A stretch of DNA of 33,447 nt from Desulfurococcaceae archaeon (GCA_020833245.1 JAJHQQ010000007.1:1-33447), one strand, 5' to 3'; positions 23,549 through 32,345 are shown, counted from the first letter of the stretch. The notes: a model not told the origin generated them from the letters alone. Numbers and translations are program-made.

Positions 23549-24949
23549 GTGAAGTTGTTTGGCACGGCTGGTATTAGACTACGCTACCCAGATCAACTCG
23601 ACCCTGTACTAGCATATAGAATCGGGTTAGCTGTTGGGCAATTGATGCTCTCGCGTAGAGCCTACGTAGTGACTGATACTAGAGTTACGAGGCATGTTTT
23701 AGCCTTATCACTCTCCTCAGGGCTTCTCGCTAGTGGTGTAGACGTTTACTATGGAGGGGTTGCTCCGACACCTGTAGCTGGATATGCTGGTAAAACGGAA
23801 AAGGCCATTGGGGTTAGTGTAACTGCTAGTCATAATCCACCGGAGTACAATGGCTTTAAGTTCTATGATCCAGAGGGCTACGAGTTCACGAGGAACCTGG
23901 AGGAGAGAATTGAAAGCATGGTTTACTCGGAGGCCTCGCTGAGAGAGTGGAGTTCCACAGGGATTTTTGAGGCCTCGAGCGTAGTCTTAAAGAACTACAC
24001 TGAGGATCTCCTGGAGTTTCTGGGTAAGCCTAAAGCCGCGTGGAGACCACGCGTAGTTGTAGATTGCGCTAATGGGGCCTCTTACGATGTTACGCCTAGT
24101 ATTGCTAGAGAGCTGGGAGCTACACCTGTAACCTTAAACTGTAACCCCGACGGCTTCTTCCCCACTAGGCTTCCAGAGCCTAGAAAAGACGTCTTAGAGA
24201 GCCTCTTACCTGTCTACAGGGCCGCGGATCCCGCGCTAGTAATCGCTCACGACGGGGACGCTGATAGAGTGGCTTTCCTAGACCCCGTAGCGGGGTTTAT
24301 TAGGCAGGACAGAGTACTGGCTTTTTTCGCTAAGAGAATACTGAGTGACACTAAAGGGCTCGTGGTTGTCAGTATTGACACTGGCTTTGTGCTAGATGAT
24401 GTCGTGGAGGAGTGTGGTGGTAAAGTCGAGAGGTATGCTCTAGGTAAAACACACGAGAGAGTAAAGGAGCTTGGGGCTTCAAGTGTAGTCATGGCTGGTG
24501 AGCCCTGGAAGCTCATATACACTAAGTGGGGTCCGTGGGTTGACGGCGTACTACAAGTTGGAATAGTAGTAAAGGAGATTATTGAGAGAGGCAAGCCCCT
24601 AACTAGGATACTCGAAGAGGAGAAAATACCCGATTACCCCTGGGATAGGAGGAGCTATTTACTCGAGCCCATTGAAATACGAGACGCGGTGTACACGGAC
24701 CTTGTCGAGGAGCTTAATCAAGTGCTGGGAGAGCCTTTGAGAGTAATGAGTATAGATGGGTACAGATTCGAGTACTCGGATAGATCATGGGTACTCATCC
24801 GCAAGAGCGGGACAGAGCCTAAAATCAGGCTCTACGCTGAGGCGCAGGAGAAGAGTAGACTAGAATATATTGTTAAAACAGTGGAGAACTTGGTGTTAAG
24901 GGCTGTTAAAAAGCGTGGGGGAAGAGTAGTAGAGATCACGATTGGCTAG
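23549..24949 (+). CDS. Phosphomannomutase/phosphoglucosamine mutase family (phosphohexomutase)
   Basis: Interconverts hexose 1- and 6-phosphates, feeding nucleotide sugars and glycosylation. All four family loops are present: the phosphoserine loop TASHNPPEYNG, the magnesium loop DGDADRVAF, the sugar-recognition segment MAGEPW (often GGExSG), and the phosphate-binding RKSGTEPKIRLYAEA. Starting at GTG 23549 gives VKLFGTAGIR, the usual distance to the FGTAG motif; GTG 23543 is also reachable from GGTG 23535-23538. The frame opens at 23519. About 466 residues, normal. Specificity among mannose, glucose and glucosamine phosphate is undetermined. Confidence 0.9.
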   Translation: MKLFGTAGIRLRYPDQLDPVLAYRIGLAVGQLMLSRRAYVVTDTRVTRHVLALSLSSGLLASGVDVYYGGVAPTPVAGYAGKTEKAIGVSVTASHNPPEYNGFKFYDPEGYEFTRNLEERIESMVYSEASLREWSSTGIFEASSVVLKNYTEDLLEFLGKPKAAWRPRVVVDCANGASYDVTPSIARELGATPVTLNCNPDGFFPTRLPEPRKDVLESLLPVYRAADPALVIAHDGDADRVAFLDPVAGFIRQDRVLAFFAKRILSDTKGLVVVSIDTGFVLDDVVEECGGKVERYALGKTHERVKELGASSVVMAGEPWKLIYTKWGPWVDGVLQVGIVVKEIIERGKPLTRILEEEKIPDYPWDRRSYLLEPIEIRDAVYTDLVEELNQVLGEPLRVMSIDGYRFEYSDRSWVLIRKSGTEPKIRLYAEAQEKSRLEYIVKTVENLVLRAVKKRGGRVVEITIG

Positions 24950-24989
24950 TATAAGAGGGGTTTTCTCAGAGAATTCTACGGGGTGTGAC

Positions 24990-25178
24990 TTGGCCCTCTA
25001 CAAGCCCTCTAAGAGTAAGAGAGAGATTATTGAAAACATACTTAGAGACATAGACCCCAGTATAAGGGACTACGCTAGAGCAATACTAGAGAACATGAGC
25101 TTAGAGGAGATTTCAAGTACTAAGAGAGAGGAGTTCTTAAAGCGGATTGAGGAGTTTAAAAAGAAGATTAAATCCTAG
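24990..25178 (+). CDS. Small alpha-helical protein
   Basis: About 62 residues, strongly charged and helical (KREIIENILRDIDPSIRDYARAILENM, then KREEFLKRIEEFKKKIK). No domain is recognised; the pattern suggests a helical hairpin or coiled coil. TTG 24990 has GGGGTG (24980-24985) four bases before it. The frame also opens at TTG 24942, overlapping the mutase stop, which would add 16 residues. The next gene's promoter lies just beyond the stop, so this gene belongs with the mutase message. Ordinary codon use and tidy spacing favour a real gene. Confidence 0.6.
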   Translation: MALYKPSKSKREIIENILRDIDPSIRDYARAILENMSLEEISSTKREEFLKRIEEFKKKIKS

Positions 25179-25201
25179 TGGTGGAGTCACTACTCTAAAG
25201 G

Positions 25202-25210
25202 TTTATATAA
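25202..25210 (+). promoter_or_regulatory. TATA box for AMP phosphorylase
   Basis: TTTATATAA is a close consensus match. A start near 25231 leaves about 20 bases of leader before ATG 25252, which argues against the longer reading frame that begins at 25147. Confidence 0.6.
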
Positions 25211-25251
25211 CTCTTAGGAGAAAGAGTATTTGCCACAAGCACGGGGTATTC

Positions 25252-26775
25252 ATGACTGCGAGTAAGGGGACTTATAGAGTTAAAATTGTAGATGCCAATT
25301 TCGATAAGCCCTTAATTATTATACATGAGAGTGATGCTAGAGAACAGGGAATTACTCATGGAGACTCTGTTCTCGTAACTGTAGGTGATAAGTTCCGCTC
25401 AGCTAGTGTGGCTACTTCACTAACTATGACTAGTCCCGGAGAGTGCTTGATTTCGAGAAATCTCGCCGTTGAGCTTGGTTTACGCGAAGGAGACCTGGTG
25501 GGTGTTAAGGCACTGGGGTTGCCTTCAAGCTTTAGTGTTTTAAAGAAGAGAATTAGTGGCGAGAAGTTAACTGAGAGAGAGCTATACGCATTTCTAAAAG
25601 AAGTTGTCGACAGAGTATACGGCGACGCTGAAATAGCTGCATTTCTGCTGAGCCAACTCTATAATCCACTGAGTGACGAGGAGCTATCATATTTAATTAG
25701 AGCCATGGTTGAGACCGGTGTGAAAGTAAAGTTTGAAGAAGTTGCTCACGACATTCACAGTATTGGGGGTGTTCCAGGTAATAGCAAAGTCGCGCTGATC
25801 TCCGTGCCAATAGTCGCCTCAGCAGGCTTGCTCATACCTAAAACTAGTAGTAGAGCTATTACTAGTCCAGCTGGCACAGCCGACACGATGGAGGTCTTAG
25901 CTCGCGTTGACTTCGACGTGAACGAGATTGTGAGTATTGCGAGAAAAGTGAAGGGGCTACTCCTGTGGGGTGGTAAGTTGTTTATGGCTCCAGCTGATGA
26001 CATATTCGTGAATATTGAGAGGAGAATTGCAATAGATCCAGTGCAGCAAATGGTTGCGAGTATATTGTCAAAGAAGCTCGCTATGAGCGTGGAGAAGCTA
26101 GTTATAGACATACCTGTGGGTAGAGGAGCTAAAGTAGCATCTACTGTGGAAGCTGAGAAGCTAGCCTCTATCTTCCTGAGGCAAGCCGGATTGCTTGGCG
26201 TCTCCATTAAAGTCGCACTAACATACGGTGGTCAGCCAATAGGGACAACCGTGGGCCCCGCTCTCGAAGCCTGGGAAGCCTTAACGACACTAATTGAGAG
26301 AAAGGGTAGTAAGAGCTTAGTAGATAAGGCAATTCTACTCGCAGGACTACTGCTAGAACTAGGGGGTAGGGCTCCACCCGGTGCCGGCGAGGGGGCTGCG
26401 CGCGAATTATTCCTAAGCGGGAGAGCCTACGAGAAGTTCAAGGAGATCATCGCGGCGCAAGGCGGCAATCCCGAGGTCAAGCCTAGCGATATACCACTAG
26501 GTAAGTACACTTATACTGTTAAGTCCCCCTTAGAGGGCGCGGTTACGCACATAGATAACGCCGCTATTACGCTAATTGCTAGAGCGTGCGGGGCGCCTCA
26601 CGATAAGGGTGCTGGTGTAAAACTACACGTGAAAGTAGGGTATAGGGTAAATAAAGACGACCCGCTCATGACACTATACAGTAATAGTGAGTCTAGGCTA
26701 GACAGCGCTATCAGGCTCCTCGCTGAGAACCCACCCATAGTAGTTGAGGGTATGCTGTTGAAAACCCTCCCCTAA
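25252..26775 (+). CDS. deoA: AMP phosphorylase (archaeal thymidine-phosphorylase family)
   Basis: Splits AMP, CMP or UMP with phosphate into base and ribose 1,5-bisphosphate, the first step of the archaeal AMP pathway that continues through ribose-1,5-bisphosphate isomerase and RuBisCO. At 507 residues it has the archaeal length, with the extra N-terminal domain (about 1-85) absent from bacterial thymidine phosphorylases. The family signature SSRAITSPAGTADTME is at about 200-214, and HSIGGVPGNSK, the phosphate loop region, at about 169-179. ATG 25252 is chosen over the open frame from 25147, which crosses the promoter and the previous gene. Isomerase and RuBisCO genes are not in the window. 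Confidence 0.9.
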   Translation: MTASKGTYRVKIVDANFDKPLIIIHESDAREQGITHGDSVLVTVGDKFRSASVATSLTMTSPGECLISRNLAVELGLREGDLVGVKALGLPSSFSVLKKRISGEKLTERELYAFLKEVVDRVYGDAEIAAFLLSQLYNPLSDEELSYLIRAMVETGVKVKFEEVAHDIHSIGGVPGNSKVALISVPIVASAGLLIPKTSSRAITSPAGTADTMEVLARVDFDVNEIVSIARKVKGLLLWGGKLFMAPADDIFVNIERRIAIDPVQQMVASILSKKLAMSVEKLVIDIPVGRGAKVASTVEAEKLASIFLRQAGLLGVSIKVALTYGGQPIGTTVGPALEAWEALTTLIERKGSKSLVDKAILLAGLLLELGGRAPPGAGEGAARELFLSGRAYEKFKEIIAAQGGNPEVKPSDIPLGKYTYTVKSPLEGAVTHIDNAAITLIARACGAPHDKGAGVKLHVKVGYRVNKDDPLMTLYSNSESRLDSAIRLLAENPPIVVEGMLLKTLP

Positions 26776-26802
26776 TAGTCTTCTAAGCTCAGCTTATTTA
26801 CC

Positions 26803-28227
26803 TTGAAGACCTATTTGACTCCTACTCGTAACAGGGTGGAGTGCGTGGTTGAGAGGCTTAGAGGAGATGTTGCCATAGTTGGCGCAGGTGTTGCCGGGCT
26901 GTACAGCGCCGCGATCCTCGGGTCAATGGGGTGGAGAGTTATATTAGTAGAGAGTAAGTCTGGGAGCGAAATAGGCAATAAAGTGTGTGGTGACGCTATT
27001 GGAGTACACCACTTCAAGGAGTTAAATCTAGAAGTGCCTCCTAGCGTTATAGACCACGAGTACAGCGGAGTAGTAGTCTACGCGCACAGTTTAAAACACA
27101 GTGTTATTGTTCCAGGTGAGGGTGTTAGTGTAAACAGATTGAAGTTTGGTCAGTGGCTACTAAAGCAGGCACTCGACTTGGGTGTTAAGCTCTTAGATAG
27201 GCACAGTCTACTAGACGTGAGAGTTGGAGAGAGGGGTGTTGAGTCTATAAGAGCCCGGGAAGTAGGGGGTAGAGTTGTAGAGATCGAGGCCAAGGCTTTT
27301 ATTGACGCCTCTGGCGCTAAGCCGGCGATAAGGAGTAAAGTACCCCTCGAGTGGCCTGTATCCGAGAGGCCTTATACAACGGACTTCAACTTAGCGTATA
27401 GAGAAGTCGTAGAGCTCAGTAAGCCGGTTGAGTGGCTTGACGTTAACTACGCGGCTATAATACTAGACACTAGAGTAGCGCCTGGAGGCTATTGGTGGGT
27501 TTTCCCCAAGAGTAAAGACGGATTAATCGTGAACACCGGGCTTGGCGTTGTGTGGAGTAGTGGTAATAATCCACGTTTAAACTACGAGAAGTACGTTAAG
27601 CAGGTATTTCAGGGCAGAGTACTCCACGCTGGGGGTGGATTAGTACCGACGAGGAGACCTCTACCAACGCTTGTCTGGAGAAACCTCGTAGTTATCGGAG
27701 ACGCAGCCTACACTGTTAACCCAGTTCACGGGGGAGGCATAGGGTCGTCAATGCTCTCAGCGGCAATAGCCTCTAAGCACTTAAACAGCGCTCTCGAGTC
27801 TGGAGTTGTAGATGAGAACTCGCTGTGGCAGGTTAACGTGGACTACATGAGGGCTTACGGGGCGAAGCAGGCTAGGCTAGATGTGCTTAGAATGTACATG
27901 CAGAAACTCAGCAACGAGGACTATGAGTGGATTATTAGAAATAAAATTGTGAGTGGAGGAGACGTATACGAGCTCGGTACTCGAGGAGACTTAGCCGAGA
28001 GAGTAGTACACTCTCTCTCATCTCTAATAAAGCTACTCGGAAGACCGAGTTTACTTAACGAGCTACGCGTTGTGAGGAGCTACATGAAGAGGATCTCAGA
28101 GCTCTACACAGAGCAGTACCCTCAGACACCACGCGAGTTGAAAGCGTGGATTAGTAGAGTTGAGAGCTTAATTGAAGAGTACGCTCGACAAATCGGATAT
28201 GAGAGGGGAGAAATCGTTAAATGGTAG
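26803..28227 (+). CDS. Geranylgeranyl reductase family FAD-dependent oxidoreductase
   Basis: A flavoprotein of the GGR/COG0644 family, whose archaeal members saturate the isoprenoid chains of membrane lipids such as digeranylgeranylglycerol phospholipids. Visible are the FAD fold DVAIVGAGVAGLYSA, the KVCGDAIG segment with the family cysteine, the YWWVFPKSKDG substrate-side motif and the second FAD site VIGDAAYTVNPVHGGGIGSSM. At 474 residues it is slightly longer than many, with a helical C-terminal tail. TTG 26803 is the outermost start; GTG 26836 and GTG 26845 are as likely. Other flavin dehydrogenases of this superfamily remain possible. It overlaps the DUF429 gene by seven bases. Confidence 0.85.
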   Translation: MKTYLTPTRNRVECVVERLRGDVAIVGAGVAGLYSAAILGSMGWRVILVESKSGSEIGNKVCGDAIGVHHFKELNLEVPPSVIDHEYSGVVVYAHSLKHSVIVPGEGVSVNRLKFGQWLLKQALDLGVKLLDRHSLLDVRVGERGVESIRAREVGGRVVEIEAKAFIDASGAKPAIRSKVPLEWPVSERPYTTDFNLAYREVVELSKPVEWLDVNYAAIILDTRVAPGGYWWVFPKSKDGLIVNTGLGVVWSSGNNPRLNYEKYVKQVFQGRVLHAGGGLVPTRRPLPTLVWRNLVVIGDAAYTVNPVHGGGIGSSMLSAAIASKHLNSALESGVVDENSLWQVNVDYMRAYGAKQARLDVLRMYMQKLSNEDYEWIIRNKIVSGGDVYELGTRGDLAERVVHSLSSLIKLLGRPSLLNELRVVRSYMKRISELYTEQYPQTPRELKAWISRVESLIEEYARQIGYERGEIVKW

Positions 28228-28787
28228 TGTGTGGGGGAGTAGACTTAGCGGCGAGGCCGCACAGGCCTACAGGAGTAGCTGTTGTAAAGGCGAGTAGTGA
28301 CTTCAAATTCGAGTTACTACATGCAAGTGAAGTCTACTCTAACGAGGACATAGTTGCCTCTATAGTCAAGTACAGCCCCGTTGCGGTGGCTATAGACTCC
28401 CCTCTATCCACGCCCAAGAGGGGGTGGCTGAGAGAAGTGGACTACGCTCTAATAAGATCAGGTTTCAGGGTCTTGCCACTGGCCTGGAGAGCAATGTCTG
28501 AGTTGACTCTCAGGGCTCAGAGACTCGTCAAGATCTTTGAGAACTACGGTATAGAGGTTATTGAGACTCACCCGCGTAGTAGCGTTTATTCTAGTAGTTG
28601 TAGTACTGTGCAAGAGCTACTCGGAGTACTGGGGCTTAACCCTCCGAGAGAACTAACACGCCACGAGGCAGACTCCGTAGTGGCGTCTCTCGTCTGCGTT
28701 TACTACAAGAGCGGTAAGGCGCTAGTCTTTAAGGCTAGTGACGGGGAAATAGCGCTACTGCCCAGAATTTGCTCCCAGCCGCTCTAA
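28221..28787 (+). CDS. DUF429 family protein (RNase H-like fold)
   Basis: This 188-residue protein has the DUF429 landmarks, acidic and histidine positions expected in an RNase H-like active site: GVDLAARPHRPTG at the start, VAVAIDSPLS, VIETHPRSS, and HEADSVVASLV near the end. The family is predicted to be a nuclease or a phosphotransfer enzyme, without a proven reaction. Its start overlaps the GGR-like gene by seven bases. Its last 33 bases overlap the convergent DHH phosphoesterase, a long tail-to-tail overlap. Confidence 0.85.
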   Translation: MVVCGGVDLAARPHRPTGVAVVKASSDFKFELLHASEVYSNEDIVASIVKYSPVAVAIDSPLSTPKRGWLREVDYALIRSGFRVLPLAWRAMSELTLRAQRLVKIFENYGIEVIETHPRSSVYSSSCSTVQELLGVLGLNPPRELTRHEADSVVASLVCVYYKSGKALVFKASDGEIALLPRICSQPL

Positions 28788-29732
28788 TTCCCGTGAAACC
28801 AGGTTAGCCACGTATACTAGGAGTAGATTCCCGCGTAGTCTAGAGAGTAGCCTAATAAACCACGGAATTCGAATTTTTGACCCAGCTGCGTACGGGTGCC
28901 CACCACCTCCAAGCCTAATCGCGAGGTCTCTAATAGCTACTTCTCTACTCCTAAAGCTCAGTTTACCGTCGCTCGAGGCTACTACTACTACGTTGACGCC
29001 GTATCTCCCCATAATGTACGGTGCTATGAAGCTACTGTCAACAGTATTGTCGCCTCTAACCACCGCGATCTTGTAGCTCTTCCCAACACTCTTAGTAAAC
29101 ACGGCTAGACTACTAGACAGTAAACTTAGCTCTCTATCAATGTGCTCCTCGACTCTAGAGTTAAACTCTCTACTCCAGTACTCGCCGCTAGCAATACGCA
29201 CGAGTACTCTCCTCCTCCAGGAGTCCTTGTCTCTACGCCTCACAAGCCTAATGTAGTAGGGGCCGAGCCAGTGGTCGAATCTCCAGAGGTCTCCAGCGCA
29301 CACTCCCCTAGTTAATTGCTCAATAAACACGTAGTCAACGTGACTTCTGAGAGGCGGAGTGTACTTTGCTACTACTCCCGTTGCGCAAGTAGACGTGTCT
29401 ACGTGTAGTTTTACACCGAGCTCACTTACACTGCGAACCCAGTTCTCGTTCCAAACGTGGTGATCGTACCACACAACGTCAACCCCCTTTTCCCGTAGAG
29501 CTCTGAGTTGCTCTAATAGCTCACTGAGAATGCTCGGGTTTACACCGAGGTCTGCTATAACCACTCTCTTGTACTCTGATCGGCTAGCTCGGTTCACAGT
29601 GTAGTGGAGATTATATGGCTCAGTAAAGTACACTGCGGCCTCGGGGTTATCTCTCAAGTAGAGGTAGAGACCCGCTGCAGCTACTCCATCAGCATCTCCG
29701 TGTGTAATAATCGCCTCCACTCTCACCACCAC
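28755..29732 (-). CDS. DHH/DHHA1-family phosphoesterase
   Basis: A 325-residue protein of the RecJ/oligoribonuclease-like DHH superfamily. Metal-binding motifs are ITHGDADG (motif I), VVIADLG (motif II), WYDHHVW (DHH) and VDTSTCATG. The C-terminal DHHA1 substrate domain ends in RLGGGGHPYAAG. Such archaeal proteins degrade single-stranded DNA, short RNA or dinucleotides; NanoRNase and GAN-like roles are both possible. GTG or ATG near 29732 starts it, divergent from the small winged-helix gene. Confidence 0.88.
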   Translation of the reverse strand: MVVRVEAIITHGDADGVAAAGLYLYLRDNPEAAVYFTEPYNLHYTVNRASRSEYKRVVIADLGVNPSILSELLEQLRALREKGVDVVWYDHHVWNENWVRSVSELGVKLHVDTSTCATGVVAKYTPPLRSHVDYVFIEQLTRGVCAGDLWRFDHWLGPYYIRLVRRRDKDSWRRRVLVRIASGEYWSREFNSRVEEHIDRELSLLSSSLAVFTKSVGKSYKIAVVRGDNTVDSSFIAPYIMGRYGVNVVVVASSDGKLSFRSREVAIRDLAIRLGGGGHPYAAGSKIRIPWFIRLLSRLRGNLLLVYVANLVSRELERLGANSGQ

Positions 29733-29796
29733 TATTCTCTACGATTTACTGCTTTTCCCTGTGTACTCTCTTTAATGCACACTGTGGAGTTATAAC

Positions 29797-29804
29797 TTTA
29801 TAAA
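29797..29804 (+). promoter_or_regulatory. TATA box for the small winged-helix gene
   Basis: TTTATAAA predicts a start near 29826, with GGGGG (29829-29833) in the leader seven bases before GTG 29841. Confidence 0.55.
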
Positions 29805-29840
29805 CCCTTAACCACCGATCTTGTCTCAGGGGGATCAGGT

Positions 29841-30026
29841 GTGAGTGAAGTTAAGACTGTAAAAGAGAGATTACTGGAGTTTCTAAAGACGCAGAGTAAG
29901 CCTCTAATGCCGAAAGAAATAGCTAAGTTAACGGGATTAAACTACAATACTGTGAGAGCTAGGCTTCACGACTTGAGAAAAGAGGGTAAAGTAGAGAGAG
30001 TAGAAGAGGGCTGGAAGGCTAAGTAG
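29841..30026 (+). CDS. Small winged-helix DNA-binding protein
   Basis: A 61-residue protein consisting solely of a winged helix: LMPKEIAKLTGLNYNTVRARLHDLRKEGKVERVEEGWKAK gives the helix-turn-helix and a basic wing, of ArsR/MarR-like type. Stand-alone archaeal domains of this size usually dimerise and repress or activate local genes. GTG 29841 is supported by GGGGG seven bases before it and a TATA box at 29797-29804. It lies between the DHH phosphoesterase and the HD phosphohydrolase and could control either, which is inference. A T-rich tract (30046-30060) just after the stop may end its transcript. Confidence 0.85.
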   Translation: MSEVKTVKERLLEFLKTQSKPLMPKEIAKLTGLNYNTVRARLHDLRKEGKVERVEEGWKAK

Positions 30027-30043
30027 CAACTCTACTCTCAAAT

Positions 30044-30058
30044 AAAATTTCTCTTTTT
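30044..30058 (+). terminator. T-rich archaeal terminator candidate
   Basis: The T-rich run AAATTTCTCTTTTTAA follows the small winged-helix gene and precedes the HD gene. Archaeal RNA polymerase terminates at such T tracts without a hairpin. Confidence 0.35.
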
Positions 30059-30117
30059 AACTAATTCTCTTCTCTATAATTCTAGAGTAAAAAGTCATTA
30101 AAGGTGTTTTTAGCGCG

Positions 30118-31650
30118 TTGTACAAGACAGGCTTCACTGCGGATTTCACCTGGAAGATGATTAGTGACCCGCTCTACAGCTACGTTTACTTTAACGTTGA
30201 AGTCGAGGAGCCAATTATTAACACCCTACTCCTCCAGAGACTGAGATACATTATGCAGCTTCAAACAGCGCACTTAGTGTACCCTGGCGCTGTCCACACG
30301 AGGTTTCAGCACAGTATAGGGGTTCTACACTTGAGTGGAGTAGTCGCGGAGGACATGGTCTTCAAGACCACTTCTCTATACGGCACTCAGGCCCTTGAGG
30401 GATACGACCCCGCGACTCTTATTGAGGCGACTCGCCTTGCTGGACTACTACACGATGTAGGTCACGCCGCGTTTAGTCATGCTTTTGAGCAGGCTGTTCT
30501 CTGGAGGAGGAAATTGCCTCTCGAAGTATCTAATCACGAGAGAATAGGTGTTAAGCTAGTTGAACTAGCACTAGGGGATTACGTAGATAAGGCTAGTAGA
30601 AACCTACCTGGCTTACGTGAAGTTCTACTCGCACTACTCGGTGTAAGTGAGCCTCGCGGAGTGCTGAGAGTTTTTAGGTGGATTGTGAGAGATGGGCCAT
30701 ACCCAACCGACGTACTAGACTTCTTGAGGAGAGATAGCTATTACGCCGGCACACCTGAGTATGGCTATGTATCCTATGAGAGGCTTTACAAGAATACTTA
30801 TCCACTAATAAGTGGGGATAGGGTTGCACTAGTACTAGATAGAATAGCGCTCGGCGGCTTTAGACAGTACATGCACGCGAAGATAAGCATGTATGAGCAC
30901 GTCTACTACCACAGTGTGTGCAGGTCCTTTGATAAAATACTCTACAAGGTGCTAGAAGAGCTAGACAGCGAGCTCGACTTAACGGGGCGTGTAATAGGCG
31001 TTCTGAGAGGCGATCTCGAGGGATACTTGGAGTTAACAGACACACTACTATATAGTGTAATGATGCGTAAAGCCCTCTACGAGGCCACGGGTGAGATTGG
31101 TAGGTTGTGTCGGAGAATACTAGTCGAGAGGAAACCAGAGTATAGGCGTGTCGGGAGAGAGGTGATCTTGTCCGCGAGGAGCCCGGAGCTAGTTAAGACT
31201 ACTCTGAAACTAGTAGTTAACTACGAGTATAAGCAGAAAGTGACTAGTGAAATAGAGGAGTACTTAGCTGAGAGGATAAGGGGGCTTGGATTACAGCGCG
31301 AAGACATATGGGTAGACGTGTTAGACGTCACACCCCTGCCGAGATCACTAGTATACCCTGGAGGGGAGTCCCCGGGCTTAACTCAAGTGTTCTACTTGGG
31401 CAAGAAGACAGGTAGGAGTATAGTTGTCAGCGAGGAGTACAATGTCCTGCGTGAGGAGTTCCCACTAGAGGTCATTTTCAGAGCCTACGTTAAGAGAGAG
31501 AAGTATGAAGGTGGCTTAGAGGCGAAGTTCTCGACGCTAATGCTAGACGCAGTGAAGAGCGTTCTAGGAATAGTTGAGAAACCCGAGTCTAAGATACTTG
31601 AGGAAATAATAAGCACTGGGGACGTAGAGAAGTACAGGCTTACAATGTAG
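30118..31650 (+). CDS. HD-domain phosphohydrolase (COG1078, SAMHD1/dGTPase-like)
   Basis: A 510-residue metal-dependent phosphohydrolase. The opening SDPLYSYVYFNVEVEEPIINTLLLQRLRYIMQLQTAHLVYPGAVHTRFQHSIGV is the standard start of the dNTPase branch. HD motif residues are H65, H112-D113 (LLHDVGHAAFSHAFE) and an Asp in PTDVLDFLRRD (about 198-201). Relatives hydrolyse dNTPs to deoxynucleosides or act on other phosphoesters; this protein's substrate is unproven. The C-terminal 200 residues are variable in the family. TTG 30118 is used; ATG 30157, just before ISDP, is also possible. It heads a run of four closely packed genes. Confidence 0.9.
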   Translation: MYKTGFTADFTWKMISDPLYSYVYFNVEVEEPIINTLLLQRLRYIMQLQTAHLVYPGAVHTRFQHSIGVLHLSGVVAEDMVFKTTSLYGTQALEGYDPATLIEATRLAGLLHDVGHAAFSHAFEQAVLWRRKLPLEVSNHERIGVKLVELALGDYVDKASRNLPGLREVLLALLGVSEPRGVLRVFRWIVRDGPYPTDVLDFLRRDSYYAGTPEYGYVSYERLYKNTYPLISGDRVALVLDRIALGGFRQYMHAKISMYEHVYYHSVCRSFDKILYKVLEELDSELDLTGRVIGVLRGDLEGYLELTDTLLYSVMMRKALYEATGEIGRLCRRILVERKPEYRRVGREVILSARSPELVKTTLKLVVNYEYKQKVTSEIEEYLAERIRGLGLQREDIWVDVLDVTPLPRSLVYPGGESPGLTQVFYLGKKTGRSIVVSEEYNVLREEFPLEVIFRAYVKREKYEGGLEAKFSTLMLDAVKSVLGIVEKPESKILEEIISTGDVEKYRLTM

Positions 31651-31663
31651 TGGTGTACTAGTA

Positions 31664-31918
31664 TTGAAAGCTATACTATACGTTACCCCTAAACCAGAGC
31701 AGTACAAAGTGACAATCTACCTGTATAGTGATGACGGTAAACTAGTTGAGAACAGTGTCTACGATGGAATTAAACACATTGTTATCGAAGAGTGCACCGT
31801 GAGGTTGAGTAGTCAAATAGTTTACGACGAGGTATCGCTCGTAGTAGACGCAGAGAAGATCGCGGTTAACAAGAGAGGAGAGAGTGTACTAGTTATTAGA
31901 GGTGCTGGTAAGGGGTAG
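31664..31918 (+). CDS. Hypothetical protein (84 aa)
   Basis: A small beta-strand-rich protein (AILYVTPKPEQYKVTIYLYSDDG, HIVIEECTVRLS, DEVSLVVDAEKIAV) without a recognisable family, membrane segment or signal. TTG 31664 starts 14 bases after the HD gene stop, with GGTG nine to ten bases before it. It is probably co-transcribed with the HD phosphohydrolase and the two following genes. Alternating hydrophobic residues suggest a small beta-sandwich or barrel. The function is unknown. Confidence 0.58.
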   Translation: MKAILYVTPKPEQYKVTIYLYSDDGKLVENSVYDGIKHIVIEECTVRLSSQIVYDEVSLVVDAEKIAVNKRGESVLVIRGAGKG

Positions 31919-31922
31919 TGTC

Positions 31923-32345
31923 TTGAAACTTACACTTGGAGACTTTAAAGTCGAGTCCTCGAAGAGTAGGAGTGGAAAACACGTCTCAATTAGTACTCTA
32001 CTTGTATATAAGAAGAAAGAGGGCCTACTACCCTACACTAAGTGCTTAGTATCCGAAGCCCCCACGAGCCCACTGTACAGGAGGGGTAGTGCTAAGCTCG
32101 TGAAAATAGAGGTTGATCACGGCGACCTCGTAGTCTACGTTCACTTGGTTAAGAATTTTAAGGGCGCAGTTAAAGGTTACTTAAATGTCTACAGTTCAAA
32201 GGGGGAGCTTCTCTACAGAGCTAAGTACTGTGATGGAGTAGTGAGGTTTAGTAAAGGAAACCCCGTATACGCGTGGCTTGTGAGAGTAGTCTTAGACGCT
32301 ACTAAAACCCCTGTTAAAGCAACTTATCTAGGCGATGAAAAGTGA
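31923..32345 (+). CDS. Hypothetical protein (140 aa)
   Basis: A basic, beta-rich protein of about 140 residues. Lys and Arg are scattered through strand-like stretches (KLTLGDFKVESSKSRSG, KLVKIEVDHGDLVVYVHLVKNFKGAVKGYLNVYSSKG), and the two cysteines are far apart. It is not obviously related to its 84-residue neighbour, although both share a short beta-hairpin style with an SSKGEL/SDDGKL turn. TTG 31923 has AAGGGG eight to nine bases before it and begins five bases after the upstream stop; GTG 31902 is the alternative. Its end overlaps the next start by four bases (GTGA). Confidence 0.58.
   Translation: MKLTLGDFKVESSKSRSGKHVSISTLLVYKKKEGLLPYTKCLVSEAPTSPLYRRGSAKLVKIEVDHGDLVVYVHLVKNFKGAVKGYLNVYSSKGELLYRAKYCDGVVRFSKGNPVYAWLVRVVLDATKTPVKATYLGDEK

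Noticed and set aside
25147-25251. N-terminal extension of AMP phosphorylase from 25147
   Set aside because: It overlaps the previous gene and crosses a strong TATA box; family alignment starts near ATG 25252.
25755-26207. 150-codon minus-strand frame inside the AMP phosphorylase gene
   Set aside because: Shadow of the conserved phosphorylase reading frame; no start context and biased composition.
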